Assembly (NCBI RefSeq): GCF_009730915.1 | Contig: NC_052480.1 | Location: 1,612,001 to 1,676,000, forward strand | Length of the DNA stretch: 64,000 nucleotides | Reading direction: 5' to 3' | DNA from: Dioscorea cayenensis subsp. rotundata | Taxonomy: Eukaryota; Streptophyta; Magnoliopsida; Dioscoreales; Dioscoreaceae | Shown here: positions 48,150 through 58,619 of the stretch, piece after piece | How positions within the stretch are numbered: the first letter of the stretch is position 1 | How the letters are laid out: every line of letters begins with the position of its first letter | Notes under the pieces: model-generated | Database searches by the model: none | What the model saw: the letters and a program-made list of their open reading frames with translations, nothing else | Told to the model about the DNA's origin: nothing | Position numbers and translations under genes: made by a program

Positions 48150-49890
48150 GTTGTATGAGGATAGAAAGCAGAGACAATGTTTTATGATAATCTTTTCAAG
48201 ATTTTATTTATTTATTTTAAATAAGGTTTGAACCTATCTTCTTGATAGCCATAAACACTTACCCAAAGAATTTGATCCAAACAATCGAACTGGGTCAATG
48301 CATATATATATATTGGAGAGTGTGGGTGGACAAAAAGTTATGGGATTAAAAATGATTTTGTTTTAATATACTGGCTTGGATCAAAATTTTTATTTGAGCT
48401 CAATAAAAATTGATTTCATTAATATTTAAATAAATTAATAATTAGAATATATTTATTCTATATTATTGAAAACAAGGAATATTTTATATAATATTAAAGT
48501 ACTTATTTTTTAATTTTTAATTTAACTTCAAAATTCAAAAGGCACATATAAATATATTAAAGAGAAAATTTTGGTTTGACTACTAAGTTTTCATATAACA
48601 TACCTTTTGTTTTGTAGTTATTAAGATCATGAAAGGGAAATTTTATTAAATGCAATGAATATTGAAGAAAATATCAATTAATTTGTCAAAAATTTCAACT
48701 TGATTTTAGAGCCTCATGTTACATAGGGTTCATATTAGTTCTAAGGTCACATCTTACATATGTGAAACATTTATTACAAGAAAGAGAATCAAACATATTT
48801 TATAATTATTTTTTTTCATTATAAATAATAGTAAAAACGCTCCTCTCATTAATGAAAATATTGATAGTAACTAATACCACAATAGAATACCACACAATTA
48901 AGCACATGATTACAAAATAAACATAGCTCTAATCAAATAAAATATAAAATAATCAACATTCTAGAAACCAAGATCATAACTAGAAATCACACAATTATAA
49001 ACAAGCTTACAAGTTAATTAACATTCTTAATAATTAAACATTACCATTGGATTCTATCAACTAATTAAATATGAGACGAGAGATGAGCATCAATTGAGTG
49101 GTAAGGACCACGGACTTACAACAAAATAGTAAGTGGAGAAAAGCACTCCACGTTTGGCTCCATGTCTCTTTGGCTCACATAATTTTTTTAAAATAATTTT
49201 TATTTAATCAATGTTTTTTTTTCTAGCTTTAGTCTATTTCACACAAAAAATGGAGAAATTTATGGCCATTTGTCTTGGGATCTCTTTGGAATATCTCCCT
49301 TTCATGCCTTTCTACTTATAACAACCACTACTTTTTTCTTTTCTTTTTTTTCTTTTTTAATTATTTCTATACATATATCAAAAAAAATTTAATAAAGTAA
49401 TTTTCATATCTCAATAGGATTCATAAACTATATATAATTTTATTATGAGAGACGGGTCAAAATAGTAGAAGCTTAATTCATTTGAGTAAATGATTTTTAA
49501 TATATTTCTTTTGGAATGGTCTAAATCCATATTTTTACAAAAATCAATTTTGTTAATAACTTAAAAAATATATACATTTCTTCATATATATATATACATA
49601 ATGTTTTAACAGTGAACAAAACTAAAAATTATTAGAATTTTTAATATATATATATATATTTTATTTTTATTCATATGGAATGTAAGTGTTAGAACTTAAT
49701 AAGAAAACAAATCGAAAATGATGGAAATTTAAATAAAATATACGTTATAGAAAACTGAAAAATTAAGTGACTAATTTTGCCCTTTATATCACCATAATTC
49801 TTGAGGTTCTTAAAAAGGAATAAAAATAAAAACAATAAATAAATAAAATTTTTGATTTAAAAAGTAATTACCCTCTAAATTCTCTCAAAT
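48150..49890. other. AT-rich intergenic DNA, no gene seen
   Basis: Poly-A/T runs and short direct repeats only. A tRNA-like phrase (TTGAGTGGTAAGGACC, about 49094-49110) could be a SINE scrap, but a B box is not evident. Confidence 0.5.
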
Positions 49891-49894
49891 TTGG

Positions 49895-49903
49895 CTATAA
49901 AAA
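49895..49903 (+). promoter_or_regulatory. TATA box of the GDP-L-galactose phosphorylase gene
   Basis: CTATAAAAA lies about 390 bp before the main ATG and 120 bp before the upstream ORF. A (GA)n tract (about 49953-49975) follows in the leader. Confidence 0.55.
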
Positions 49904-49951
49904 TTCAAAGGATCCCAACCTCCATCTTTAACAACGAACGAAGAAGAGACC

Positions 49952-49986
<35 letters not shown>

Positions 49987-50021
49987 AAAGAGGTTTGGGG
50001 GAAGGCGGAGTCGGAGTAATC

Positions 50022-50207
50022 ACGGCGAGCATTGAGCCGAGCCGGCAGGGGACTCCTCAAAGCTCAACCAGAAGTGGAGAATCCCCGCCTTCTCCTCGAC
50101 AACCAGCGTAGCCCCTGCCCCACACGGTGGCCGTGGCGCACTGCCTTCAGCTGGAGGAAGCCCCTCTGACCTCCTTTTTCCTCGCCGGCGGTGGTCCTTT
50201 CTCTTAG
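50022..50207 (+). promoter_or_regulatory. Non-AUG (ACG) upstream ORF of VTC2-type mRNA, with an in-frame TAG
   Basis: Plant GDP-L-galactose phosphorylase mRNAs carry a conserved upstream ORF that starts at ACG and represses translation when ascorbate is high. Here ACG at 50022 opens a frame of 61 codons ending TAG 50205-50207, about 78 nt before the main ATG. Its text includes GESPPSPRQPA and, further on, PHTVAVAHCLQLEEAPLTS, which fits my memory of the conserved peptide. Codon 30 is TAG (50109-50111), so as sequenced the peptide would stop before its conserved C-terminal half. Confidence 0.72.
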
Positions 50208-50284
50208 ATTCTAGCTTCTCCTTCTTGCCTTCTTTGTCTTTTTGCTTTTTGCTTTAGATAGAAAGAGATAGGAATAGAATAAGG

Positions 50285-52735
50285 ATGTTGACAATTAAGA
50301 GGGTGCCCACCGTGGTGTCGAACTACCAGGAGGATTCCGGCGAGTCTCTTGGATGTGGCCGGAATTGCCTCGGCAAGTGCTGCTTGCCTGGTGAGACGGT
50401 TTTTCTTGCGTTTAATCTGCTAAAGTTTGGATTTTTATGGGATTTTTGTGATTTTTGATTGGGTCTGATTTTGGGCAATGTGCACGGTTTCAAAATTGCC
50501 CCTTTTTGCGTTTGGGAGCGAAACCCTAAGGGCTGGTTCTGTCCCTGATGATGAGAAGCCTCCCGCTGATTTCTTCCTCAATACTCTGTTGATTGGACAG
50601 GTTTGGGGCAAATGCTCTTCTTCTTTTTTGTTTTCTCCCTTGAATTAGCATTGATTTTTGATTTTTTTTAGGTGATCTTGTGATTTTAGTGGTGGATTTT
50701 TGGAGCATGACTTTTATCTTTCTTGCTTTCTTTGTTTTTCTTTTGTTTGTCTTTATGATTGTCAATTTTTGCACCAAATGTCACCTTTTTTGGCTTAGGA
50801 ATCATACCGCGCTAATTATGGTTGTTTGATTGTTCAATTTGACTCATAGTGCTGTCTTTGTTTCATGGAATTTCACCTTTCATATCTATAGGTATTTTAT
50901 TGTTTTATATGACTGATCTATATGCTTGCTTTATGGGTTTATATGATTCTCTCCTTTTATTCTAGAATTTTAAATTTGTAATAAATTGTTCTTATATATG
51001 GCTACTTGATTCTTTGATTGTATTAGGATTAATGATTCCTTTTTAGTTTTTTAATTCCATCTTTCCTACCATCTTGATTGGTAAAGATGTTTGATTGTGA
51101 CATCATTTGGATCCATATCTTTTTATCTTTGTACCTTTTGATTATTGGTTTTGAATTTGATGATGTTTTATAGTGGGAGGATCGGATGAGCCGGGGCCTG
51201 TTTCGGTATGATGTCACAGCTATGTGAGACGAAGGTGATCCCCGGGGAGCAGGGGTTTATTGCTCAGCTGAATGAAGGCCGTCACCTTTAGAAACGGCCT
51301 ACCGAGGTTTAGGGTCGACCGTGTACTTCAACCATTCGATCCAAAGAAATTCAACTTCACAAAAGTCGGACAAGAGGAGGTGCTCTTCCGATTTGAGGCC
51401 AGTAAGGATGGCAAAATTCAGTTCCTTGAGAAAGCATTTGTCGAGGAGAACTATTCTCCTAGCGTCGTCGCTATTAATGTGAGAGAGCTACATCCTTATC
51501 TCTGATTAGTTAAATTATGCCATAGCCATTTGCTAAACTGAGTTTGAGTTCCTGTTTGCAGGTGAGCCCAATAGAGTATGGTCATGTGCTGCTAATTCCC
51601 CGTGTGCTTGAATGTTTGCCCTCAAAGGATTGATCTTGATAGCCTCTTTGCTCGCTTCATATGGCGAAGAAGCTGCGAGTCCTTTGCCTCCGGCTTGGTT
51701 ACAATAGTTTGGGTGCCTTTGCCACCATTAATCACCTCCACTTTCAGGGTAATTAACCTTCTATTCTCTCATGAAGTTCATCAAAAACTCTGAAACAATT
51801 AACAATGGAAAGTTTCAATTGTATGATAACAGGCTTATTACCTATCAGTGCCTTTCCCTGTTGAAAAAGGCTCTGACTCGAAGAATTCTCATTGCTAAAG
51901 GTCTGGAAAAAGAACAGTGTGAAGATATCAAAAACTTGTCAATTATCCAGTGAGAGGTCTGGTTTATGAGGGTGGAGACAATCTGCAGGACCTGGCTAAT
52001 GTGGTGGCAACCTCCTGCATTTGGCTTCAAGACAATAATGTCCCATTTAACATACTCATTTCTGATTCAGGAAGGAGGATCTTCATCTTCCCACAGGTAA
52101 AATTTCCATACTTAAGATTCATATAACTGCTATAGCTCTGTTTTGTTCTTGCTCTCATACAGAACCATTCATCAACAATGATAATTAGAACTTAGCTACA
52201 TAACAACATTGATAGATTTTTGATACAGTTAACAAAACATATGTATATATTACTGGATGAATGCTATATTGCCATAATAAACACAACTGTTATTTTTTCC
52301 TAGATAGTCTGGTTCATCATACAGATGGTATTGTGAAAAACTCACTTAAAATGCTCATAACTCTGTACATATGATGCCCTATTTGACTGATGATTTTTGA
52401 ACTTTACAGTGTTATGCTGAGAAACAAGCTCTTGGGGAAGTTGCACAAGAACTGTTGGACACTCAAGTAAACCCGGCAGTATGGGAAATAAGTGGGCACA
52501 TGGTGCTTAAGCGGAAGGAGGACTACAACAATGCATCGGAGGATTATGCATGGAGGCTCTTGAGCTGAAGTTTCACTCTCCGACGATAGGGTTCGAAGAG
52601 GTGAAGGCTTACATATTTGAGGCTGCTGGTCTGGTGGAATCGAAAGAGAACGAAGCAGAGGCCAACGAAAACGACGGAGCTACCTATCAGCAATCTCAGC
52701 CTATCCCTGCTGCTCAGATTCCAGTGGATGTCTGA
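50285..52735 (+). pseudogene. VTC2: GDP-L-galactose phosphorylase (VTC2-type) gene, frames broken as sequenced
   Basis: Catalyses the first committed step of ascorbate synthesis (GDP-L-galactose to L-galactose-1-phosphate). Exons are 50285-50390, about 50486-50600, 51174-51478, 51562-51748, 51833-52096 and 52410-52735. Recognisable text includes MLTIKRVPTVVSNYQ at the start, LFRYDVTA, VLQPFDPKKFNFTKVGQEE, VSPIEYGHVLLIPRVLECLP, the HIT-type nucleotide-binding motif NHLHFQ, YYLSVPFPVEK and NPAVWEISGHMVLKRK near the end. Breaks are the lack of AG at the exon 2 acceptor (GCACGGTT); a 2-base insertion at about 51220; TAG at 51289-51291; and one-base insertions near 51307, 51617, 51865, 51930 and 52562. 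Real orthologues are single open frames, so this is a pseudogene or, quite possibly, an intact gene with assembly errors. Confidence 0.85.
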
Positions 52736-53264
52736 TTCTCAGTTGCTTTTGTTTAGATGTCCTCCTTCAATAGAAATAATTAAAGGGCAATACTCATGTT
52801 TTGTATTGTTTCCTCTGTGTCTCCAGAGCATGTCACTCATTGTTCATCCTATAATTTGTTTTGAATCTGTGAAGCTTCAGCTTCAGTTTCAGTTTCATGT
52901 CTAAAGCAGAATGACAGTTTCTTTTGCCTGTCAATAAAGCAGTATGATATATTTGCATCCAAAAACTTAACATTCATGGTATGGCATGCTTGATTCTGCA
53001 GAATGATAAAAAGCACACCATGTTTTTACAGGATTGAAAACAAGCTTTGGTTAAAAAGGAGCAGAGGCAATGTCTCTTGTTTCTTCAGCCAGAGAGGAAG
53101 TCATCATATTGTCGGAAGATAAGTGATTAATCTCATCCGTTTCTTCATGCATCATCCCTTTTTCTGTAAGGGCTTAGCACCGGCTCCAAAACCCTGATAT
53201 ATCAACAACTATGATTAGATAAAGATGCATATGATCACTGCCACTAACCTCTCTCTCTTTCCCA

Positions 53265-53270
<6 letters not shown>
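52736..53270. other. 3' UTR and intergenic stretch after VTC2
   Basis: T-rich 3'-UTR-like DNA with CAATAAAG at 52932-52939. The genes on either side are convergent. No further gene seen. Confidence 0.45.

Positions 53271-53299
<29 letters not shown>
53271..53299. repeat. (CA)n microsatellite
   Basis: About 29 bp of CA repeat between the convergent genes. Confidence 0.9.
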
Positions 53300-53302
<3 letters not shown>

Positions 53303-53371
53303 ACTTCTTGCAAGGCGAGAGAACAACAGAAAAGATGATAAAAAGAAGACATTAGAGCTCTCATGATCACC

Positions 53372-53719
53372 TCAGTGAAAAATACCAACAGCTTCCTCTA
53401 AAGACTTGGTACTAAGAATATACAATGCTGCCTCCTGCAAAGCCAAAACAACAAGATCATAATCTTCATTAACACTACAAACCAAATACAATTAACATCT
53501 CCAAACTATTCACACCATAAATTCAATGAAACAAACAAACAACTACTCTTCAAAATACTAATCCAAATTAAGAACCCAAAGAAGAAATCAATAAGTGCTA
53601 ATTAATTAATTATATATACCCTTGCATATTGAAGCTGGTCAAGTGTAAGAGTTCTAGGGCTCCAATTCTATAGAAGACACTCTCTCTATCCTCATCCCAT
53701 CCCTACTAGAACTCCTCAT
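53372..53719 (-). CDS. Small unidentified protein gene, two exons, ABA-type promoter
   Basis: Exon 1 runs 53719-53621 (ATG 53719) and ends with TLTLDQLQYAR. Exon 2 starts at 53434 with EAALYILSTKSLEEAVGIF and stops at 53372. The donor (GTATAT) and acceptor (TGCAG) are good. I recall plant proteins of this type (a DQLxYAREAALYVL core) as small ABA-induced proteins of unknown function, but cannot name one with certainty. An extra base near 53666 (ATAG where AAG would keep frame) puts the Ser-rich start and the conserved core in different frames. An extra T in exon 2 may alter the C-terminus. No signal peptide. Confidence 0.55.
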
Positions 53720-53822
53720 CTTTCTCTTAATTTCCAAGTTCTAAGTACACAAAACTCCTACGTCCTTAATTCTGCTTCAATTAATCTCATGCAAGTGCAA
53801 TCCTTTCCATATAGCTCCCTGA

Positions 53823-53973
53823 TTTAAATACAACTCTGAGTTCCACTGTTCGACACGTGTCGTTTTCTTAGAGCTCAGAGTCTTACACGTGGCGTCATCA
53901 CTGTGGTTCTCTTCACACGTGGTGCACTTCTAAGGTCTCCCTCCCATTCCATCCAATATCTACTTGCCACGTA
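53823..53973 (-). promoter_or_regulatory. Cluster of four ACGT (ABRE/G-box) elements and TATA box
   Basis: Upstream of the small minus-strand gene lie a TATTTAAA box (about 53823-53830) and, further upstream, ACACGTGT (53853-53860), ACACGTGGC (53885-53893), CACACGTGG (53914-53922) and GCCACGTA (53966-53973). Several ACGTGGC/ACGTGT elements close to a TATA box are typical of ABA- and drought-induced genes. Confidence 0.7.
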
Positions 53974-53989
53974 GGAGGTGAACAAAGTC

Positions 53990-54950
53990 TTATTGTCACC
54001 CGCGGTGTTTCTAATTGCATGGATATTTGTTCTCCTTTTGTGATGAGATGTAATGGAGTTACGTGAGAATGTTTGAGAGGATCACAAAGGTGGCCAAGTG
54101 ATTACCGAACTTTGATTAAAGATTAATTAATTTAATGGAATTTAATGGAACTCGTGGCTGAGAATTAATGGAGAGGTTGGCAGGCGTTAATACGTGTTAT
54201 GGTTGGAGTAATATAATTATTCATTGTTGTTATGATTATCAACTAAGTGAATTATAAATAGATATTTAATGCATGAGTCATCAACTAAAAAAAGACTATT
54301 ATTGATTGTTGATGAGGGATATTTTACGTTTTAATTTTTAATATTTCAATAACGAGACTTGATTAGGAAATATGTGAGACCGAAGTTTTTTGCTTATGTT
54401 GTTCGATATCGAATTGTGCAATCGTTCTTTCATTATTTGAAGTTTAAAAATAAATTTGAGATTATATTTTTATTATATAAATAAGTTATTATTATTATTA
54501 TTATAATGATGGAAGGCTCTTAATTTAACTATGTAATGATATATATTTTTTGTTTTTAAAATATAATAGTTAATTTATTCTAGGTTTAGAAATAAAATAT
54601 TTTTAACTATTAATTTGCTCCCCTTCTCCCTAAATAATTGTTGTTTTTGAAGAAAAAAAATGCGTTTCTTAATAATTAGTGTTGTTAAAAAAAACTTATA
54701 TCTGTATTTTAATAAAAGGTACCTTTATTATTATCCTTCAACTTCAATCTTTTAGAGGTAAGAGATTGATCTTGTGTGCAATAGAATTAGTAGGTGAGAG
54801 TATTTTCATAAATGAATATTTTAACAAAATATCTTTATAATTAATTAAGTTATTAAATACTTATATGGCAGAAAGTACCAAAAAATATTACAAGGATTAA
54901 AAGAAAGCAGACAGATTCATGAGGGACTTATATAGCAATTATACCTATAA
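53990..54950. other. AT-rich intergenic DNA, no gene seen
   Basis: Only short AT-rich repeats (ATTATT runs near 54488). No coding signal. Confidence 0.5.
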
Positions 54951-54954
54951 TACC

Positions 54955-55165
54955 TTAATTGGTCCCTCTATTTTTGAAAATATGCCCATTTAATTAGAAA
55001 TGCTCACATTAGCTCTCACTTTTAAAAAATTCACCCAACCAGCGACTCAAATGGACGCATTTTTAAAGTAGAGACTAGTTGAAGCATTTCTAACTAAGTG
55101 CAGCATTTTCAAAAGTAAAAAGACTAGTCATGAGCATTTTTGGAGTAAAAAGAAAAAGGAAGAGA
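54955..55165. repeat. Foldback MITE-like element, degraded
   Basis: Left text AATTGGTCCCTCTATTTTTGAA and right text (reverse) around AAAAATGCTCATGACTAGTC are related to the better foldback at 55486-55748. Arms are weak and the ends are not fixed. Confidence 0.4.
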
Positions 55166-55485
55166 TAGAAAGTATATGGACTATTTTGGGATTATACCAA
55201 ATATAAAAATATGTTTCATAAATTGGTTATAATTTTAAAAATAATAATACAAAATATAATAAGTAAATAATCTTTTTGTATAATTAATATGTTATATACC
55301 TGAGCTATATAAGGCTGGTCTGAAAATTTCTATGAATATCAAATTAATATTATTTTGAGTTGCTTTATTATAAGAAAGAGAATTAGTGGATCCGGTTCTG
55401 GAATTAGATCCCGATCCAGACCCAAACGTGGATCCGACAAGCTAGGCCGCTATAAAAATAAACATTTTTTTTGTAAAATATCCTA

Positions 55486-55748
55486 AATGGTCTCTCTACT
55501 TAAATTACTCTATCCTTTTAGTCCATATACTGAGAAATGCTTCCAACTAGTCATTTTATTCTTGAAAATGAGCTCATCGAAAGTCTTTTACGCTTGAAAA
55601 GGACCCTAATACATAAGCTAGTTAGGTAATTTTCAAGCGTAAAAAGACTCAGTGAGCTCATTTTCAAAAGTAGATGGGCTAGTTGGGAGCATTTATGAAT
55701 AGTTGGACTAAAAGGGCAGAGTGACCTAAGTAGAGTGACCAATTAAGG
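55486..55748. mobile_element. Foldback (MITE-like) element, about 260 bp
   Basis: The left arm (AAATGGTCTCTCTACTTAAA onward) and right arm (its reverse ends AATTGGTCACTCTACTTAGG) pair along about 105 bp each, including ATGCTTCCAACTAGTC and ATGAGCTCA segments. The right arm alone recurs in front of each downstream gene unit (about 56350-56500, 57050-57190, 57265-57410). Confidence 0.75.
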
Positions 55749-55844
55749 TATTATTTATATTTTTTTCATCTCCATCTTCAAAACATATTTTTAAGACTCA
55801 AAACAATGTATAAGTTCTCAGTGACTATTTCAAGCCAGGTGTTC

Positions 55845-56233
55845 TGATGTGCAAGCTTGAAAATGGAAAGGTGGGTGAAGATACCAGGTCAATGTGCAGG
55901 TGTAGGCACCGATGCCAAAGAAGAAGGCTCATTTCTTCTCTGCCGAGAACGTCGCTCTTATTATAGGGGTAAAAACTATTGGAAAAGAGGGTGGAGATCG
56001 AGGTTGTGAATGAGACTGTGCGTTTGGGGAAGAAGGTGAAGGACAAGTTCACCTAGTACGGCAAAAGAGCGCCGGATGAAGGCTCGGATCCCACTCCGAC
56101 ATCCAAGAAAGGTGATGAGAGTAATGATCGCGGCAATGGCGGCAATGGGAATGGTCACGTCAACGGAAACAAAGGCGGCAAGGGCAATGGTCACGTCAAT
56201 GGAAGCAAGGGCTACAAAGGCAATGGATCAATT

Positions 56234-56238
<5 letters not shown>
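55845..56238 (+). pseudogene. Unrecognised Asn/Gly-rich gene, tandem unit 1
   Basis: Starts near ATGGAAAGGTGGGTGAAG (about 55863) and carries the phrases AKEEGSFLLC, EGSDPTPTS-type and AKGAMVTSM-type in mixed frames, followed by (TA)n. The unit parallels 56605-56970 and 57537-57945 but has stops and shifts. Unit 2 is the easiest to read. No known domain was recognised. Confidence 0.5.

Positions 56239-56310
<72 letters not shown>
56237..56310. repeat. (TA)n microsatellite
   Basis: Over 70 bp of TA directly after the first gene unit; smaller TA runs follow the other units. Confidence 0.9.
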
Positions 56311-56313
<3 letters not shown>

Positions 56314-56604
56314 TCTTCATCTTCAAAAACATATGGCAAAGACTCAAAACAATGTATAAATTCTTAGCCCTCAGATTAGGGGTTATTTTCAAAGCGTAAA
56401 AAACTTAGTGGGCTAATTTTCAAGAATAGAGGACTAGTTGGGAGGATTTCAGTAGATGGACTAAAAAGGCGGACTCGACCTAAGTAGAGGGACCAATTGA
56501 GGTATTATATATATCATCTCCATCTTTCAAAAACATATTTCAAAGACTCAAAAACAATGTATAAGTTCTCATTGACTATTTCCGCCGGTGTTCCAATGTG
56601 TGAG

Positions 56605-56970
56605 CTTGAAAATGGAAGAGTGGGTGAAGATACCAGAGTTTAGTGTGTAGGTGAAGGCACCGGTGCCAAAGAAGAAGGCTCCTTTCTTCTCCATGGAGAA
56701 CGCCACTCTTATTATAGGTGTGAAAACTATTGAAAAAGAGGGTGGAGATCAAGGCATTGAACGAGATTGTGCATTTAGGGAAGAAGGTGAATTTCAAGTT
56801 CAATGAGTTCTGGTATGGCAACAGAGCTCCGGATGAGGGCTCGGATCCCACTCCAGCATCCAAGGAAGGTGATGAGAGTAATGGTCGCGGCAACGGTGGC
56901 AATGGAGGCAGTGAGAATGGTCGCGTCAACAAAAGTAAGGACGGCAAGGGCAACGGACCAATTAAGGCAT
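56605..56970 (+). pseudogene. Unrecognised Asn/Gly-rich gene, tandem unit 2
   Basis: Reads MEEWVKIPEFSV, then TAG, then VKAPVPKKKAPFFSMENAT and LIIGVKTIEKE in frame. After a one-base shift come LNEIVHLGKKVNFKFNEFWY, then GNRAPDEGSDPTPASK and a low-complexity Asn/Gly/Ser tail (NGRGNGGNGGSENGRVNKSK). The basic, charged first half and the Gly-Asn tail do not match a family I know. Surrounding spacer is shared by all units. Confidence 0.55.
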
Positions 56971-57029
56971 TATATATATATATATATGTATGTATATTTT
57001 TCATCTCCATCTTCAAAAGATATTTCAAA

Positions 57030-57265
57030 GACTCAAAACAGTGTATAAGTTCTTAGCCCCTGTATTAGGGTTATTTTCAAGCTTAAAAAGACTCAATGGG
57101 CTCATTTCCAAGAGTAGAGGGACTAGATGGAGCATTTCTGAGTAGATGGACTAAAAGGGCAGACTGACCTAAGTAGAGGGACCAATTAAGGTATATATAT
57201 ATATATATATATATATTCATCTCCATCTTCAAAAGATATTTCAAAGACTCAAAACAGTGTATAAG
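57030..57265. repeat. Spacer-only tandem unit (unit 3 without coding part)
   Basis: Contains the CCCCTGTATTAGGGT, GACTCA.TGGGCTCATTT and AGTAGAGGGACCAATTAAGG phrases and a (TA)n run, but none of the coding text. Confidence 0.7.
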
Positions 57266-57536
57266 TTCTTAGCCCCTGTATTAGGGTCATTTTCAAGCGT
57301 AAAAAGACTCAGTGGGCTCATTTTCAAGAGTAGAGGGACTAGATGAGAGTATTTCTGAGTAAATGGACTAAAAGTGCGATCGACCCTAAGTAGAGGTACT
57401 CAATTAAGATATTATATATATATATATATTTTTTTCATCTCCATCTTCAAAACATATTTCAATGACTCAAAACAATATTGTATAAGTTCTCGAGTGACTA
57501 TTTTTCGGCTAGGGTGTTCCGGACGCGTGAGCTTGA

Positions 57537-57945
57537 AAATGGAAGGGTGGGTGAAGATACCGGAGGTCAATGTGCGGTGTGCACGGCGGTGCCAAAGAAG
57601 AAGGCTCCTTTCTTCTCTACTGAGAATGCCTCTTATGATAGGTGTGAAAAACTATTGGAAAAGAGGGTGAGATCGAGACTATGAATAAGACTGTGCGTTT
57701 GGGGAAGAAGGTGAAGGACAAGTTCACTGAGTTCTAATACGGCAAAAGAGTGCCGGATAGGGGCTCGGATCCAACTCCGACTACCAAGGAAGGAAATGAG
57801 AGTAATGGTCGTGTCAATGGAGGCAATGGGAATGGTCGTGTTAACAGAAGCAAAGGCAATGATCGAGACAACGAGAGTGGCAATGGAGGCAACAGGAATG
57901 GCCTGGCCAAGGAAAAACTATTTTTAAACCCTCTAGTTTTTAATT
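57537..57945 (+). pseudogene. Unrecognised Asn/Gly-rich gene, tandem unit 4
   Basis: Begins at ATGGAAGGGTGGGTGAAG (57537), followed by PKKKAPFFSTENA and KLLEKRV text, then VRLGKKVKDKFTEF, a TAA stop and PDRGSDPTPTTKEGNESNGR with an NGGNGNGR tail in shifted frames. Same plan as units 1 and 2, also broken. Confidence 0.5.
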
Positions 57946-57959
57946 AAGTCTGCCCGATA

Positions 57960-58610
57960 GGAAGATAGATAAGAGGGGATCGTTGGCTATTTACTAATAA
58001 TTTCTATAAATTGATATTAAATTATTTATTAACATAATTAAAAATTTTGGTGTGACAATATCTCTATTTTAGAATTTGTTAAATAATCTAATGATAATGG
58101 TAAATTTTTAGATGTGATTTTTATTTACTTAAATCTGAAAAAAATTAAGGGTTTAAGTGAAATTCGTGGAAAACTATAAGAAATAAAAAGTAAAATTTTA
58201 AATTTTAAATTATTTCAATTAGGGTTTAAGTGAAAAGAGAGATATTTTACAGCTGGAGTGAGGCCAGCCGTTGATTCATTCTCGCATTAATTATCTGTTT
58301 GTTTAATTAATTGTAATGAAGCATGGAAAAAATTGTTTCTTTTTTCCCAACTAGTTTTACTTTTAGAAAATATAGATAATTTGAAGAAAATTAATATAGT
58401 GGAATGATAGTTTTACTTCTATTAGATGGATTTCTTTTTAATGATATAATTTGGAGAAAATATGGATACTTAATGCTTATTGGTACAAAGGTAGCACTTG
58501 TTTAACATTGGTTTGTGTTAGAAATGGCTATGTATGACTCTATGAGAAGATAGTGGCAGGTCATGATTCTGTTATAACAGTATCTTCAATTATGGTGGAT
58601 TATCCGCCAT
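57960..58610. other. AT-rich intergenic DNA, no gene seen
   Basis: No ORF or repeat of note. Confidence 0.45.
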
Positions 58611-58619
58611 GGCAATTAA

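Noticed and set aside
49080-49160. tRNA gene or SINE
   Set aside because: An A-box-like phrase is present but no cloverleaf, B box or TSD could be drawn.
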